Assembly (NCBI GenBank): GCA_003247835.1 | Contig: QJYB01000108.1 | Location: 1-64,000, forward strand | DNA length: 64,000 nt | Reading direction: 5' to 3' | Source of the DNA: Gammaproteobacteria bacterium | GTDB lineage: Bacteria; Pseudomonadota; Gammaproteobacteria; Pseudomonadales; Azotimanducaceae | In this document: positions 36,992 to 45,609 of the stretch, one piece after another | How the letters are laid out: every line of letters begins with the position of its first letter | Numbering within the stretch: position 1 is the first letter of the stretch | The notes under the pieces: generated by a model | Databases searched by the model: none | What the model was told of the DNA's origin: nothing | What the model saw: only the letters and a program-made list of their open reading frames with translations | Position numbers and translations under genes: made by a program

Positions 36992-37609
36992 TCAGTCCGG
37001 ACGCGGCATCTCGAAGACCTCACCCAGCGTCCCGTAGTCGAAGTAGCCGAGGCGGCTAACGGGGTCGAGGGCCGCGGTGTCCACCCGCCCGTCGACGATC
37101 AGCGCGTCGTCGATGTGAACACCGATCACGCTGCCGATCACCAGATGGCTGGCACGACCACCGTGATGTGAGGGGAGCGCCACGATGTCCCAGACCGTGC
37201 ATTCCAGTGCAGCGCGGGCTTCCCCGACCCGACACGGCCGGATCAGGTTCGATGCAGTGGCCGTCAGGCCGGCGAGCTCGAACTCGTCCACCCCCGGATC
37301 CGCTTCGCGGGAGGTTTCGTTCATGGCCTGAGCCAGTGGCGCCGAGACGATGCTCACCGTGAACTCGGCGACGGCACGGACATTGGCCAGGGTGTCCTTG
37401 TCGGCACCGGTCGGACGACTGTTGGGGGCGAACACCACCACGGGTGGATCGGCGGAAACTGCGTTGAAGTAGGAAAAAGGTGCCAGGTTGCGTACGCCGG
37501 TGGCCGAGACGCTGCCGATCCAGCCGATGGGGCGGGGTGCCACCAGCGCGTTCAGGGGGTTGTGAGTCAGTGGCGCCGGACGGAGGTTTTCCCGGGGATC
37601 GTAGAACAT
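36992..37609 (-). CDS. Flavin reductase family protein (FMN-binding split barrel)
   Basis: The 205-residue product matches the flavin reductase-like/DIM6-NTAB family: APRPIGWIGSVSATGVRNLAPFSYFNAVSADPPVVVFAPN. It may supply reduced flavin, or act as an FMN-dependent oxidoreductase, for an oxygenase such as the class D monooxygenase encoded at 52968. It lies 34 bp downstream of the bicupin dioxygenase gene on the same strand, so both probably share a transcript. Confidence 0.88.
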   Translation of the reverse strand: MFYDPRENLRPAPLTHNPLNALVAPRPIGWIGSVSATGVRNLAPFSYFNAVSADPPVVVFAPNSRPTGADKDTLANVRAVAEFTVSIVSAPLAQAMNETSREADPGVDEFELAGLTATASNLIRPCRVGEARAALECTVWDIVALPSHHGGRASHLVIGSVIGVHIDDALIVDGRVDTAALDPVSRLGYFDYGTLGEVFEMPRPD

Positions 37610-37643
37610 TGCTCAGCGTCGCCGTCGGCCGGCCGGCGGCGGC

Positions 37644-38768
37644 TCAATCGGCCACGGTGCTGGAACGGTTGGTCGCAAAGCCTTCATCCGTACCGAGGAT
37701 TTTTGCCGGGCGCGACAGGTCCTCCTGCCAGAGCAGCGATTCCATGTAGATGTTGAGCGGCTGATCCTGGATGGTGAGCTCGTAGACCGGTTCACCCTCG
37801 TTGGACGCGTGATTGTGCACGGCCCAGCCCGGGGCGGATACCATCAGGTCGCCCGCCTTCCACTCGTAGCGCTTGCCTTCCACCCGGCTGTAGCCGGAAC
37901 CGCGGAAGTAGTAGTTGATGGCAGACGACACGTGCCGGTGCGGCTTGTCGACGATGCCCGGGGGTCGGATCGTGATGGTGGAGAAGAAGTTGGGTGTGGT
38001 GCCGTTGAAGCGGTCCGTGCGCGGGTTGAACAGCAGGTAGAGCCGACGGCCCTGGTACTTCTCGCCGAGGGCGGCGAGCTCGTCGAGGTGTGCCTTCACC
38101 GTCTGCCAGGGCCAGTGCAGGCAGTTGGATGGCACCGCGGGCGGGCTGATCAGCGTCTCGTAGGGCATCAGCGCCGCACCGTCCTCGCCGATGGTGAAGG
38201 TCGGCAGGCTCATTCCGCTCGAATGTTCCGATGCTTCGGCAGTCTCGACAGCCGGCTCTGCCGGATCTTCCTCCACCAGGTGCACGCGCATCATCTCGAG
38301 CAGCGCCGCGTTGGAGTAGGTGAGCCTGGCATGCAGCGCATTGCTGTCGTTGATGTGGCGGTAGGTGGCGTAGGACGGGTGGTTCCAGACGTCGTACTGA
38401 CCATAGGCAACCGTGCGATCGCCGACGATGGCACGGCCGGCGCCGCGGATGCAGAAGTTCACCTGCGTGGAGTTGTGGCGGATGGGCGCCGTTTCCTCAC
38501 CCGGCTTCAGCACGTCGAGCGTCACCCGCACACCGGGGGTCAGGCCGCGGCCCGGGTCCGGCGCGCTCGGGTGCACGAACATCACCTGCCGGCGGCCGTT
38601 GGCTGGCCTGGGCTCGTCTGCAAGCAGCTCGATCTGCTCGTCGATCATCTCCCGGGTGATGGTCACCGGTGGCCAGTCCTTTGCAGGTTTCGCGCGGCCC
38701 GGATCGCAGCGGCCGTCACGCTCGCCGCTGGTGTTCAGCAGCCGGGGAAGAGGTGCCTGATCGTTCAT
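37644..38768 (-). CDS. Bicupin ring-cleavage dioxygenase, gentisate 1,2-dioxygenase-like
   Basis: This 374-residue protein has two cupin domains. The first (about residues 95-170) has PIRHNSTQVNFCIRG; the second (about 255-350) has DKPHRHVSSAINYYFRG and a later His in WAVHNH, giving a full 3-His Fe site. The layout and length fit gentisate, salicylate or 1-hydroxy-2-naphthoate dioxygenases, which open rings between a carboxyl and hydroxyl carbon. Start ATG 38768 is preferred over an upstream ATG because it avoids the operator at 38793-38812. It is divergent from the Rieske oxygenase genes. Confidence 0.85.
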   Translation of the reverse strand: MNDQAPLPRLLNTSGERDGRCDPGRAKPAKDWPPVTITREMIDEQIELLADEPRPANGRRQVMFVHPSAPDPGRGLTPGVRVTLDVLKPGEETAPIRHNSTQVNFCIRGAGRAIVGDRTVAYGQYDVWNHPSYATYRHINDSNALHARLTYSNAALLEMMRVHLVEEDPAEPAVETAEASEHSSGMSLPTFTIGEDGAALMPYETLISPPAVPSNCLHWPWQTVKAHLDELAALGEKYQGRRLYLLFNPRTDRFNGTTPNFFSTITIRPPGIVDKPHRHVSSAINYYFRGSGYSRVEGKRYEWKAGDLMVSAPGWAVHNHASNEGEPVYELTIQDQPLNIYMESLLWQEDLSRPAKILGTDEGFATNRSSTVAD

Positions 38769-38785
38769 GGCGGAAACCGGAGGGG

Positions 38786-38815
38786 TGGCAAAATGCTTTG
38801 ATAGCAAAGTATTAT
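38786..38815 (+). promoter_or_regulatory. Family 1 operator and promoter of the Rieske oxygenase genes
   Basis: The 20-bp imperfect palindrome ATGCTTTG-ATAG-CAAAGTAT (38793-38812; 7 of 8 arm positions pair) overlaps a -10 TATTAT (38810-38815). A weak -35 TGGCAA (38786-38791) lies 18 bp upstream. Similar sites occur at 43963-43982 and 49016-49035. The site is placed to repress the alpha-subunit gene and maybe the divergent bicupin gene. Confidence 0.75.
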
Positions 38816-38860
38816 TACTCGCGTCAACCGTTCGAATCCTCCGTGAAATAAAGCAGAGAA

Positions 38861-40087
38861 ATGAAGCAAGAGACGCCCGTTGTCTGGCCTTCTGCCGGTG
38901 TGTCGGAGGTGCCTTACCGCATCTACTCGGATCCTTCGATATTCGAGCAGGAAATGATGCGCATCTTCGAAGGCGAGAGCTGGTCGTACGTAGGGCTCGC
39001 CGCGGAAATTCCGGAAGCGGGCGACTATCTCGTCACCATGATCGGCCGCCGTTCGGTGGTGATCACCCGGGGCCCGGACGGTGCCGTCCACGGCTTCGCC
39101 AACCGCTGCGCCCATCGGGGTGTGAAGCTGTGCCGTCAGCACCGGGGCAACGCGCGCTTCTTCGTCTGCCCTTACCACCAGTGGTCCTACGATGCCCGGG
39201 GCAACCTGCGGGGTGTGCCCTTCATCAAGGGTGTGAAAGGCAAGGGCGGCATGCCGGAGGATTTCGATCGCGCGTCACACGATCTGCCGAAGCTGGCGGT
39301 CACCGAGCGCAACGGTGTGATCTTCGCCTCCTTCGCCGAGCCACCACCGTTCGAGTCCTATCTAGGCGAGACCAACCTGCGTTACTTCGACCGCGTCTTC
39401 GACGGCCGGCAACTCAGTCTGCTCGGCTACTCGCGTCAGCTCATTCCGGGCAACTGGAAGCTGATGTTCGAGAACATCAAGGATCCGTACCACGCCTCGC
39501 TGCTGCACGTGTTTCTGGTCACCTTCGGCCTGTTCCGTGCGGACCAGGAATCCCAGGTGCAGATGGATGACACCGGTGGCCACGCGCTGCTCATCTCCCG
39601 ACGCGGCGAGCAGAAGAAGTCGGATGCAACCAGCGACATCGCCAACCTGCGCGAGGATTTCGTGCTGAGCGACAAACGGCTGCTCGATCCGGTGAAGGAA
39701 TTCCCGGACGACGCGACCGTGGTCATGCAGACCATCTGGCCCAATCTGATCGTTCAGCAGCAGTCCAACACCCTGGCTCTGCGTCAGATCCGGCCCCGGT
39801 CACCGGGAGCCTTCGAGCTCGCCTGGACGTTCTTCGGTTATGCGGACGACGACGAGGCGATGACGACAAGGCGCCTGCGCCAGGCCAACCTGATGAGCTC
39901 GGCGGGCCTCGTGTCCGCGGACGACAGCGAGGTGATCAAGCTCGCCCAGGATGGAGTGGACCAGTACCCGGACCATGTCGGTGTGGTGCAGATGGGTGGC
40001 AGGGGCACGGAAAACGAGAACCATATGGTGACGGAGACCGCTGTTCGGGCCTTCTATACCCACTACCGGCGGGTCATGGGGCTGTGA
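38861..40087 (+). CDS. Rieske non-heme iron oxygenase, alpha subunit
   Basis: The 408-residue protein carries a Rieske 2Fe-2S site with C83-x-H85 and C103-x2-H106, then a catalytic domain with the mononuclear-iron motif D208-P-Y-H211 and H216 (ENIKDPYHASLLH). It belongs to the ring-hydroxylating dioxygenase alpha subunits; the sequence style is like salicylate 5-hydroxylase, anthranilate or benzoate-type enzymes. It would hydroxylate an aromatic carboxylate. No ferredoxin or reductase gene lies nearby. Translationally coupled to the beta subunit (GTGA overlap). Confidence 0.92.
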   Translation: MKQETPVVWPSAGVSEVPYRIYSDPSIFEQEMMRIFEGESWSYVGLAAEIPEAGDYLVTMIGRRSVVITRGPDGAVHGFANRCAHRGVKLCRQHRGNARFFVCPYHQWSYDARGNLRGVPFIKGVKGKGGMPEDFDRASHDLPKLAVTERNGVIFASFAEPPPFESYLGETNLRYFDRVFDGRQLSLLGYSRQLIPGNWKLMFENIKDPYHASLLHVFLVTFGLFRADQESQVQMDDTGGHALLISRRGEQKKSDATSDIANLREDFVLSDKRLLDPVKEFPDDATVVMQTIWPNLIVQQQSNTLALRQIRPRSPGAFELAWTFFGYADDDEAMTTRRLRQANLMSSAGLVSADDSEVIKLAQDGVDQYPDHVGVVQMGGRGTENENHMVTETAVRAFYTHYRRVMGL

Positions 40088-40560
40088 GCCTGGACCCGCT
40101 CGAGCAACGGCGGCTGGAAGAGCTCTACGCGATCTACGGTGAGCTGCTGGATGACGGTCCGCTGGAAGACTGGCCGTCGCTGTTCACCGAGGAGTGCACC
40201 TACCTGGTGGTGCCGCGCGACAACTTCGAGCAGGATCTGCCGCTCGCCATCATCCGCTGCGAGAGCCGCGGCATGCTGGTGGACCGGGTGCGCTCCGTGC
40301 AGGAAACCATCATGTTCGAGCCGCGCTACCTCCGCCATCAGATCACCAACATCCGCGGTACGAAGCGTGATGACGGTGGTATCGATGTGATCGCCAACTA
40401 CCTGGTGGTCGAGGTGCTGCCGGAAGATCTGCCGAAGATCCTGAGCGTCGGCCGTTACCTGGATGTGGTGGTCGAAGAGGCAGGGGAACTGCTCTTCGAG
40501 GAAAAATGGGTCATCTACGACTCCGTGCTCGTACCGAATACCATCGTCTATCCTTTGTGA
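40084..40560 (+). CDS. Rieske oxygenase, beta subunit
   Basis: The 158-residue product has the NTF2-like cone fold of ring-hydroxylating dioxygenase beta subunits: QRRLEELYAIYGELLDDG, WPSLFTEECTYLVVPRDN and a C-terminal FEEKWVIYDSVLVPN. It starts at GTG 40084 overlapping the alpha subunit stop and would form the alpha3beta3 hexamer. Short beta subunits are typical of the salicylate/anthranilate/terephthalate-type enzymes. Confidence 0.9.
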   Translation: MSLDPLEQRRLEELYAIYGELLDDGPLEDWPSLFTEECTYLVVPRDNFEQDLPLAIIRCESRGMLVDRVRSVQETIMFEPRYLRHQITNIRGTKRDDGGIDVIANYLVVEVLPEDLPKILSVGRYLDVVVEEAGELLFEEKWVIYDSVLVPNTIVYPL

Positions 40561-40576
40561 GCCGTTGGAACTTCAC

Positions 40577-41383
40577 ATGGCGTTGACCCAGCAACAGATC
40601 GAAGCCGCGGCCCTGGCGCTGCAGGCGGCCGAGGCGGAGCGCCGACAGATCCGCCCCATCTCCGTCGATCATCCCGACATGACGCTCGACGATGCCTATG
40701 CGGTGCAGGCAGCCTGGATGCAGGCGAGGACCGACGCAGGCCGGCGTGTGCGGGGCCGCAAGGTCGGGCTGACATCCCGGGCCATGCAGGTGGCGATGAA
40801 GATCGACGAGCCCGACTTCGGCACGCTGCTGGATGACATGTTCTTCGAGGACGGTGCCACCATCGAGGCCGCCCGCTTCACCGATCCGCGCGTCGAGGTG
40901 GAGCTCGCCTTCGTGCTGGGCCGGTCCATCGAAGGGCCGGCGCTCTCCACCTGGGACGTGCTGGATGCCACGGATTACGTCGTCCCGGCCCTGGAGCTCA
41001 TCGCAGCACGCAGCTACCGGGTCGATCCGGAGACCGGCAGGTCCCGCACGGTGCTCGACACCGTCGCCGACAATGCGGCAGCCGCGGGTGTGGTGCTCGG
41101 TGGCCGGCCGGTCCGACCCCTGGACGTGGACATGCGCCGGGTTGGCGCGCTGCTGTTCCGTAACGGCGTCATCGAGGAAACGGGTGTCGCTGCCGGGGTG
41201 CTGAATCATCCGGCCAACGGCGTGGTCTGGCTGGCGCGACGGCTCGCCGCGCACGGCGTGGGTCTGGAAGCGGGCCAGGTGATCCTGGCCGGCTCTTTCA
41301 CCCGTCCTGTGGACATCCGCCCTGGTGACACCTTTCACGCCGACTTCGGCGAGCTCGGCAGCATAGCCTGTCACTTCTGCTGA
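40577..41383 (+). CDS. hpaH: 2-oxo-hept-4-ene-1,7-dioate hydratase
   Basis: This 268-residue hydratase is highly similar in motif and length to E. coli HpaH (267 residues): [48 protein letters not shown] and the C-terminal [18 protein letters not shown] and GSFTRPV. HpaH hydrates 2-oxohept-4-ene-1,7-dioate in homoprotocatechuate (meta-cleavage) catabolism. The upstream ring-cleaving enzymes here could be the VOC or bicupin proteins, so the real substrate may be a related dienoate. It follows the Rieske beta gene by 16 bp. Confidence 0.92.
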   Translation: MALTQQQIEAAALALQAAEAERRQIRPISVDHPDMTLDDAYAVQAAWMQARTDAGRRVRGRKVGLTSRAMQVAMKIDEPDFGTLLDDMFFEDGATIEAARFTDPRVEVELAFVLGRSIEGPALSTWDVLDATDYVVPALELIAARSYRVDPETGRSRTVLDTVADNAAAAGVVLGGRPVRPLDVDMRRVGALLFRNGVIEETGVAAGVLNHPANGVVWLARRLAAHGVGLEAGQVILAGSFTRPVDIRPGDTFHADFGELGSIACHFC

Positions 41384-41395
41384 GCGGCGACCGGC

Positions 41396-42589
41396 GTGCG
41401 CATCGTCGAGGTCAGAGAGGTCTCGGTACCGCTGGAAGGCACGGTAGCCAACGCGGTGGTCAGCTTTGCCGAACACACCGTCTCGCTCGTCGCGCTGATC
41501 ACCGACAGAAAGCAGCGCGGCAAACCGGTCACCGGCATCGCCTTCAACTCCATCGGCCGGTTCGGTCAGTCGGGCATCCTCCGGGAACGGATGATCCCGC
41601 GCCTGCTTGCTGCGGATCCTGACAGCCTGCTGGCAGCGGACGCTATCTCGCTCGATCCGGCCAGGGTGCTCGCCACGGTGATGAGGAACGAGAAGCCGGG
41701 CGGCCACGGCGATCGTGCCGGTGCCGCGGCCGCTATCGAGCTCGCGGTCTGGGATCTGAACGCCAAGCTCGCGGACGAGCCGGCCCATGCCCACATCGCC
41801 CGTGCCTTCGGCCAGCCGCAGACACCCCGTCCGGTGCCGGTCTACGCCGCAGGCGGTTACTACTATCCGGACGATTCCGTCGAACGTCTCCGCGACGAGC
41901 TCGACGGCTACCGGGCCCTGGGTTTCGAAGCGTTCAAGATCAAGATCGGCGGTGCGCTGCTGGACGAGGACCTGCGGCGAATCGATGCCGCGCTCACAGT
42001 TGCCGGCGATGGCGCGCGGCTGGCGGTGGACGCCAACGGCCGGTTCGACCTCGAGCAGGCACTGGCTTATGGCCAGGCGCTGGCACCGCTGGGGCTGCGC
42101 TGGTACGAGGAGCCGGGAGACCCGCTCGACTTCGAGCTGAACCGCGCGCTGTGCGTGGACTACGACGGCGCCGTGGCGACGGGGGAGAATCTGTTCAGCG
42201 CGGCGGATGCGCGAAACCTGGTGCGCTATGCGGGGCTGCGCGCCCACCGCGATGTGTTGCAGATGGATCCGGGACTCTCCTACGGCCTCACCGAATACGG
42301 CCGCATGCTCGCTCACCTGGAAGCCGCCGGCTTTCATCGGTCCCGGTGTTTCCCGCACGGCGGGCACCTGATCAACCTGCACGTCGTCGCCGGCCTCTCG
42401 CTCGGCGGCTGCGAGGCGTATCCCGGTGTCTTCCAGCCTTTCGGCGGCTACTCGCCCCGCTGCACCGTCGAGGCGGGCATGGTGACGCCGGGAGACGAGC
42501 CCGGTTTTGGTCTGGAATGGAAGGAGGAGCTCCGCCCGCACCTCGACGGGTTGCTGCAGGGCGCGACACGGGGCAGGGTGAGGTCATGA
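41396..42589 (+). CDS. Enolase-superfamily dehydratase, D-tartrate dehydratase-like
   Basis: The 397-residue enzyme has the enolase-superfamily catalytic set: KIK (FKIKIGG), metal ligands D (AVDANGRF), E (YEEPGD) and E (ATGENLFS), and a His in FPHGGHLINLH. The late CFPHGGH motif and the FNSIGRFGQSGILRERMIPRL segment are typical of D(-)-tartrate dehydratase and its group, not of muconate cycloisomerase. It would abstract an alpha-proton from a hydroxy-acid and eliminate water. Start GTG 41396. Substrate uncertain; it sits in an operon of aromatic-type genes. Confidence 0.86.
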   Translation: MRIVEVREVSVPLEGTVANAVVSFAEHTVSLVALITDRKQRGKPVTGIAFNSIGRFGQSGILRERMIPRLLAADPDSLLAADAISLDPARVLATVMRNEKPGGHGDRAGAAAAIELAVWDLNAKLADEPAHAHIARAFGQPQTPRPVPVYAAGGYYYPDDSVERLRDELDGYRALGFEAFKIKIGGALLDEDLRRIDAALTVAGDGARLAVDANGRFDLEQALAYGQALAPLGLRWYEEPGDPLDFELNRALCVDYDGAVATGENLFSAADARNLVRYAGLRAHRDVLQMDPGLSYGLTEYGRMLAHLEAAGFHRSRCFPHGGHLINLHVVAGLSLGGCEAYPGVFQPFGGYSPRCTVEAGMVTPGDEPGFGLEWKEELRPHLDGLLQGATRGRVRS

Positions 42590-43554
42590 AGATCGCCATC
42601 GTCGGTTGCGGTGCCATGGGGTCCGTCTATGCGGCGCTGCTCGCCTCGGCGGGGCACGACGTGCTGGCCATCGGCACGAACCGGGCGCATATGGCGGCCA
42701 TCGAACGTGAGGGCCTGCGCGTCTCCGGCGCGAGCGGTGACCGCCGCGTCCGGATCCGCGTTGCTGGCAGGCCGCCGGAAGAGGCGATGGATCTGCTGGT
42801 GATCGCCGTCAAAGCGGCGAACGTGGCTGACGCTGCGCATGAAGCCCTGCCGCTGGTCGGTCCGGAGACCCTGATTCTGACCCTGCAGAACGGGCTCGGC
42901 AGCGCCGAGGTGGTCGCCGACGTGCTCGGCGGATCGAGGCTCATGGTGGGGGTGGCTCAGGGATTCGGCGCTTCGCTCGTGGCCCCGGGGCATGCACATC
43001 ACAACGATATGAAGGCGATCCGCATGGGCGCCTTCGCCGGGCTCGATCCCGCGTCGGTGGAGAGGACGGCGACGCTGTGGCGGGATGCCGGGTTCGACGC
43101 GGCGGCCGTGGACGACATCGTCGCCATGCAGTGGGAGAAGCTGATCTGCAATGCAGCGTACAGCGCTGCCTGCGCGCTGACCGGTCGCACGGTGGGCGAG
43201 GCAATGGATGATCCTGCTCTGGGTCCGGTCACCCGACTGGCGGCGGTGGAGGCATGGCACGTCGCCAGAGCTTGTGGTATCTCGCTGTCGTTCACTGACC
43301 CCGTGGCCCATGTCCGCGCGTTCGCGGCGAGAATGCCGGACGCCAGACCTTCCGTGCTGCAGGATCTGGAAGCGGGGCGCAAGACGGAAGTGGATGTCAT
43401 CAACGGCAGTATTCCGCGGGAGGCTGCCAGAGTCGGCCTGACGGCGCCGGTCAACGCGACCCTGACCGGTCTGGTTCAGGCGCTGGAGGCGGGCAGGCCG
43501 GTACTCCGGCAGGTGGAGGCGCGACGGGACGTCGGAGGAACCGAACATGGATGA
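42586..43554 (+). CDS. 2-dehydropantoate 2-reductase family (ApbA/PanE) oxidoreductase
   Basis: The 322-residue NAD(P)H-dependent oxidoreductase has an N-terminal Rossmann motif VGCGAMGSVYAA and the catalytic Lys region MQWEKLICNAAYSAACALTG. PanE-like paralogues in catabolic operons reduce 2-oxo acids. As it is translationally coupled (ATGA) to the tartrate-dehydratase-like gene, it may act on the 2-oxo acid product of that enzyme. A biosynthetic PanE role is less likely here, because other pantothenate genes are missing. Confidence 0.86.
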   Translation: MKIAIVGCGAMGSVYAALLASAGHDVLAIGTNRAHMAAIEREGLRVSGASGDRRVRIRVAGRPPEEAMDLLVIAVKAANVADAAHEALPLVGPETLILTLQNGLGSAEVVADVLGGSRLMVGVAQGFGASLVAPGHAHHNDMKAIRMGAFAGLDPASVERTATLWRDAGFDAAAVDDIVAMQWEKLICNAAYSAACALTGRTVGEAMDDPALGPVTRLAAVEAWHVARACGISLSFTDPVAHVRAFAARMPDARPSVLQDLEAGRKTEVDVINGSIPREAARVGLTAPVNATLTGLVQALEAGRPVLRQVEARRDVGGTEHG

Positions 43555-43912
43555 CATCACCGCCTTGCTCGACGCGGATGAGAGACGGCGCGCCGCCATG
43601 ATCCGGAGTGACGTGGCCGTGCTCGATACGTTGCTCGACGACGCGCTGATCTGGACTCACTCGTCCGGCAAGACCGACACCAAGGCGTCGTTCCTGGCCG
43701 GCATCGGTTCGGGTGTCGTCCGCTACCTCGCGCTCGAGACGCAGGATGTGGCGGTGATCCGGCACGGCGATGTGTTCGTCTGTCACGGGCTGCTGATCGG
43801 GCGTGCCAGCCGTGATGGTGTGGAGAAGTCGCTCAGTAACCGCTTTCTCGCCGTCTGGGTGCAGGGGGAGGAAAGTTTCCGGATGGTCGCCTGGCAATCC
43901 ACGGGTCTCTGA
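43547..43912 (+). CDS. NTF2-like/SnoaL-like small protein
   Basis: The 121-residue product fits the DUF4440/SnoaL-like NTF2 fold: LLDADERRRAAMIRSDVAVLDTLLDDALIWTHSSG and VAVIRHGDVFVCHG. Such proteins act as isomerases, lyases or unassigned partners in catabolic operons. It overlaps the preceding gene by 8 bp and ends the operon that begins at the Rieske alpha gene. Confidence 0.8.
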   Translation: MDDITALLDADERRRAAMIRSDVAVLDTLLDDALIWTHSSGKTDTKASFLAGIGSGVVRYLALETQDVAVIRHGDVFVCHGLLIGRASRDGVEKSLSNRFLAVWVQGEESFRMVAWQSTGL

Positions 43913-43962
43913 CGCCGCACCTGTCGAGAGCCGTGTTCTAAAAAGGTGGCGCTGCGGCGCTG

Positions 43963-43982
43963 ATACTTTGTATGCTAAGTAA
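43963..43982 (+). promoter_or_regulatory. Family 1 operator upstream of alpha/beta hydrolase operon
   Basis: The 20-bp site ATACTTTG-TATG-CTAAGTAA has 6 of 8 arm positions pairing. Its reverse complement aligns with the copies at 38793-38812 and 49016-49035. It lies 28 bp before the hydrolase ATG, in front of the operon that contains the MarR gene at 45139. No clear -35/-10 pair is resolved here. Confidence 0.62.
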
Positions 43983-44009
43983 GTTCATGACAATTGGAGG
44001 GGAGGGCCG

Positions 44010-45128
44010 ATGTCTGACTGGACACGGGAATTCGTTTCGCTGATCTCACCGACCGCCGGGCGCAATGGCGCCGGATTCATGCCCTGCCAGGGACTCTACT
44101 ACCGGCCGGAAGGGCGCAAACCCAGAACGGCCCTGATCGCCACCCACTACAACGTCGATTTTTCCGAGCACTACCTCGGCGAGTTCATGGCGGCGCGCGG
44201 TTACGGCTTTCTCGGCTGGAACACGCGTTTCCGCGGCAACGAGGGCTTCTTTCTGCTGGAGCACGCGCTGATCGACATCGGGGTCGGCGTGCGCTGGCTC
44301 AAGGAGCAGGCGGGTGTGGAGCAGGTTGTCATCCTCGGCAACTCAGGTGGCGGATCGCTCATGGGTGCCTATCAGTCCCAGGCCCAGGGTGTGACCATGA
44401 CCCCCACACCCGGGCTCAAGCTGCCCGACGCGCTCAACGAACTGTTGCCCGCCGATCTCTACATCTCGCTGTGTGCACACCTCGGCCGTCCCGAGGTGCT
44501 CACAGCCTGGTTCGACCCATCGATCACCGACGAGACGGATCCCTCGAGCGTGGATGCGTCGCTCAACATGTACGATCCTGCCAACGGCCCGCCGTATGCG
44601 CCGGCGTTCGTCGAGCGCTATCGGGCTGCGCAGACGGCGCGCAACGAACGCATCACCGCCTGGTGCCATGCCGAGCTCGAGCGTCTGAAGGGCCTCGGCA
44701 TGTTCGATCGCGCTTTCAACGTCTACCGCACCTGGGCCGACCTGCGGCTCATGGACGGCAATCTGGATCCCTCGGATCGCGAGGTTGGGCGCTGTTATGC
44801 GGGCGATCCGAAGACGGCCAATTTCGGACCGCGTGGCATCGGTCTGACCAATACGCTCAGGACCTGGCTGTCCATGTGGTCGCTGTCCGACTCTCACTGC
44901 AGCGGCGCACCGCACCTGAACCGGATCACTCAGCCGGCGCTGGTCGTTCAGAGTCTCGGCGACACCGGGGTGTTTCCGAGCGATGCAAAGGCCATCTACG
45001 AGGCCCTTGGAGCGAAAGACAAGCGTCTGGAGATGATCACCGGTGATCACTACCTGGAGAATCCGGGCAACGCCAGAGACGGGGTCGCCGATCTGATCGT
45101 CGGCTGGCTCGGCGAGCACGGCGCCTGA
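44010..45128 (+). CDS. Alpha/beta hydrolase
   Basis: The 372-residue protein has the nucleophile elbow LGNSGGGS (Ser) and late Asp and His in SLGDTGVFPSD and TGDHYLENPGN, completing a hydrolase triad. An early THYNVDFSEHYLGEFMAARG follows the oxyanion-hole strand. The RBS GGAGGGGAGGG precedes ATG 44010. It is likely to hydrolyse an ester or C-C bond in a degradation intermediate. Substrate unknown. It heads the operon hydrolase-MarR-MetE-like-ABM. Confidence 0.87.
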   Translation: MSDWTREFVSLISPTAGRNGAGFMPCQGLYYRPEGRKPRTALIATHYNVDFSEHYLGEFMAARGYGFLGWNTRFRGNEGFFLLEHALIDIGVGVRWLKEQAGVEQVVILGNSGGGSLMGAYQSQAQGVTMTPTPGLKLPDALNELLPADLYISLCAHLGRPEVLTAWFDPSITDETDPSSVDASLNMYDPANGPPYAPAFVERYRAAQTARNERITAWCHAELERLKGLGMFDRAFNVYRTWADLRLMDGNLDPSDREVGRCYAGDPKTANFGPRGIGLTNTLRTWLSMWSLSDSHCSGAPHLNRITQPALVVQSLGDTGVFPSDAKAIYEALGAKDKRLEMITGDHYLENPGNARDGVADLIVGWLGEHGA

Positions 45129-45138
45129 GACCATCGCG

Positions 45139-45609
45139 ATGAGTGAGAGGAATCCTACGGAGCCGTACCTGGATCCGATGCACAGCATCGGCTACCTCAC
45201 CCGCATCAACTTCCGCGCGTTTTCGCGCGAGCTCGAGAAGCTGACGATCAAGCATGGCGTCAGTGCCGGCCAGTGGCGGTTTCTGCGGGTGCTCTGGGAC
45301 CAGGACGGCATCACCCAGCGGGAGCTCGCCGACCGCACCGGCACCACGGAAGCGACCACCGTGCGGTCCGTGAACGGGCTGCTGAAGAGTGGGTTCATCA
45401 GCCGCCGGCGGGAATCGGACGATCGGCGCAAGATGAAGATCACGCTGACGGCGAAAGGGCGGCGGCTGCGCAACGAGCTGCTGCCCATGGTGATCGCCGT
45501 CAACGAGCGTGCGTTGCGTGGGGTTTCCAGACGTGACATCGACATCACCCGCCGGGTGCTGATGAGAACCTTCGAGAATCTGACTTCGAACGGGGAGGGC
45601 AGCGAATGA
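45139..45609 (+). CDS. MarR-family transcriptional regulator (candidate for site family 1)
   Basis: The 156-residue protein is of the MarR family: winged-helix (ISAGQWRFLRVL-like region, QRELADRTGTTEATTVRSVNGLLKSGFI) and the basic wing RRRESDDRRKMKITLT. It lies between the hydrolase and the MetE-like gene in an operon whose upstream region holds a family 1 palindrome. MarR proteins normally bind palindromes close to their own promoter and release on binding phenolic ligands. It is the most likely regulator of site family 1. Confidence 0.92.
   Translation: MSERNPTEPYLDPMHSIGYLTRINFRAFSRELEKLTIKHGVSAGQWRFLRVLWDQDGITQRELADRTGTTEATTVRSVNGLLKSGFISRRRESDDRRKMKITLTAKGRRLRNELLPMVIAVNERALRGVSRRDIDITRRVLMRTFENLTSNGEGSE

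Noticed and set aside
35462-38768. Complete proof of a gentisate pathway
   Set aside because: The enzymes are only family-level matches and HpaH suggests a competing meta-cleavage route; kept as a hypothesis only.
40511-42541. Long minus-strand frame opposite hpaH and the enolase-family gene
   Set aside because: No motif; both plus-strand genes show complete catalytic sets and operon spacing.
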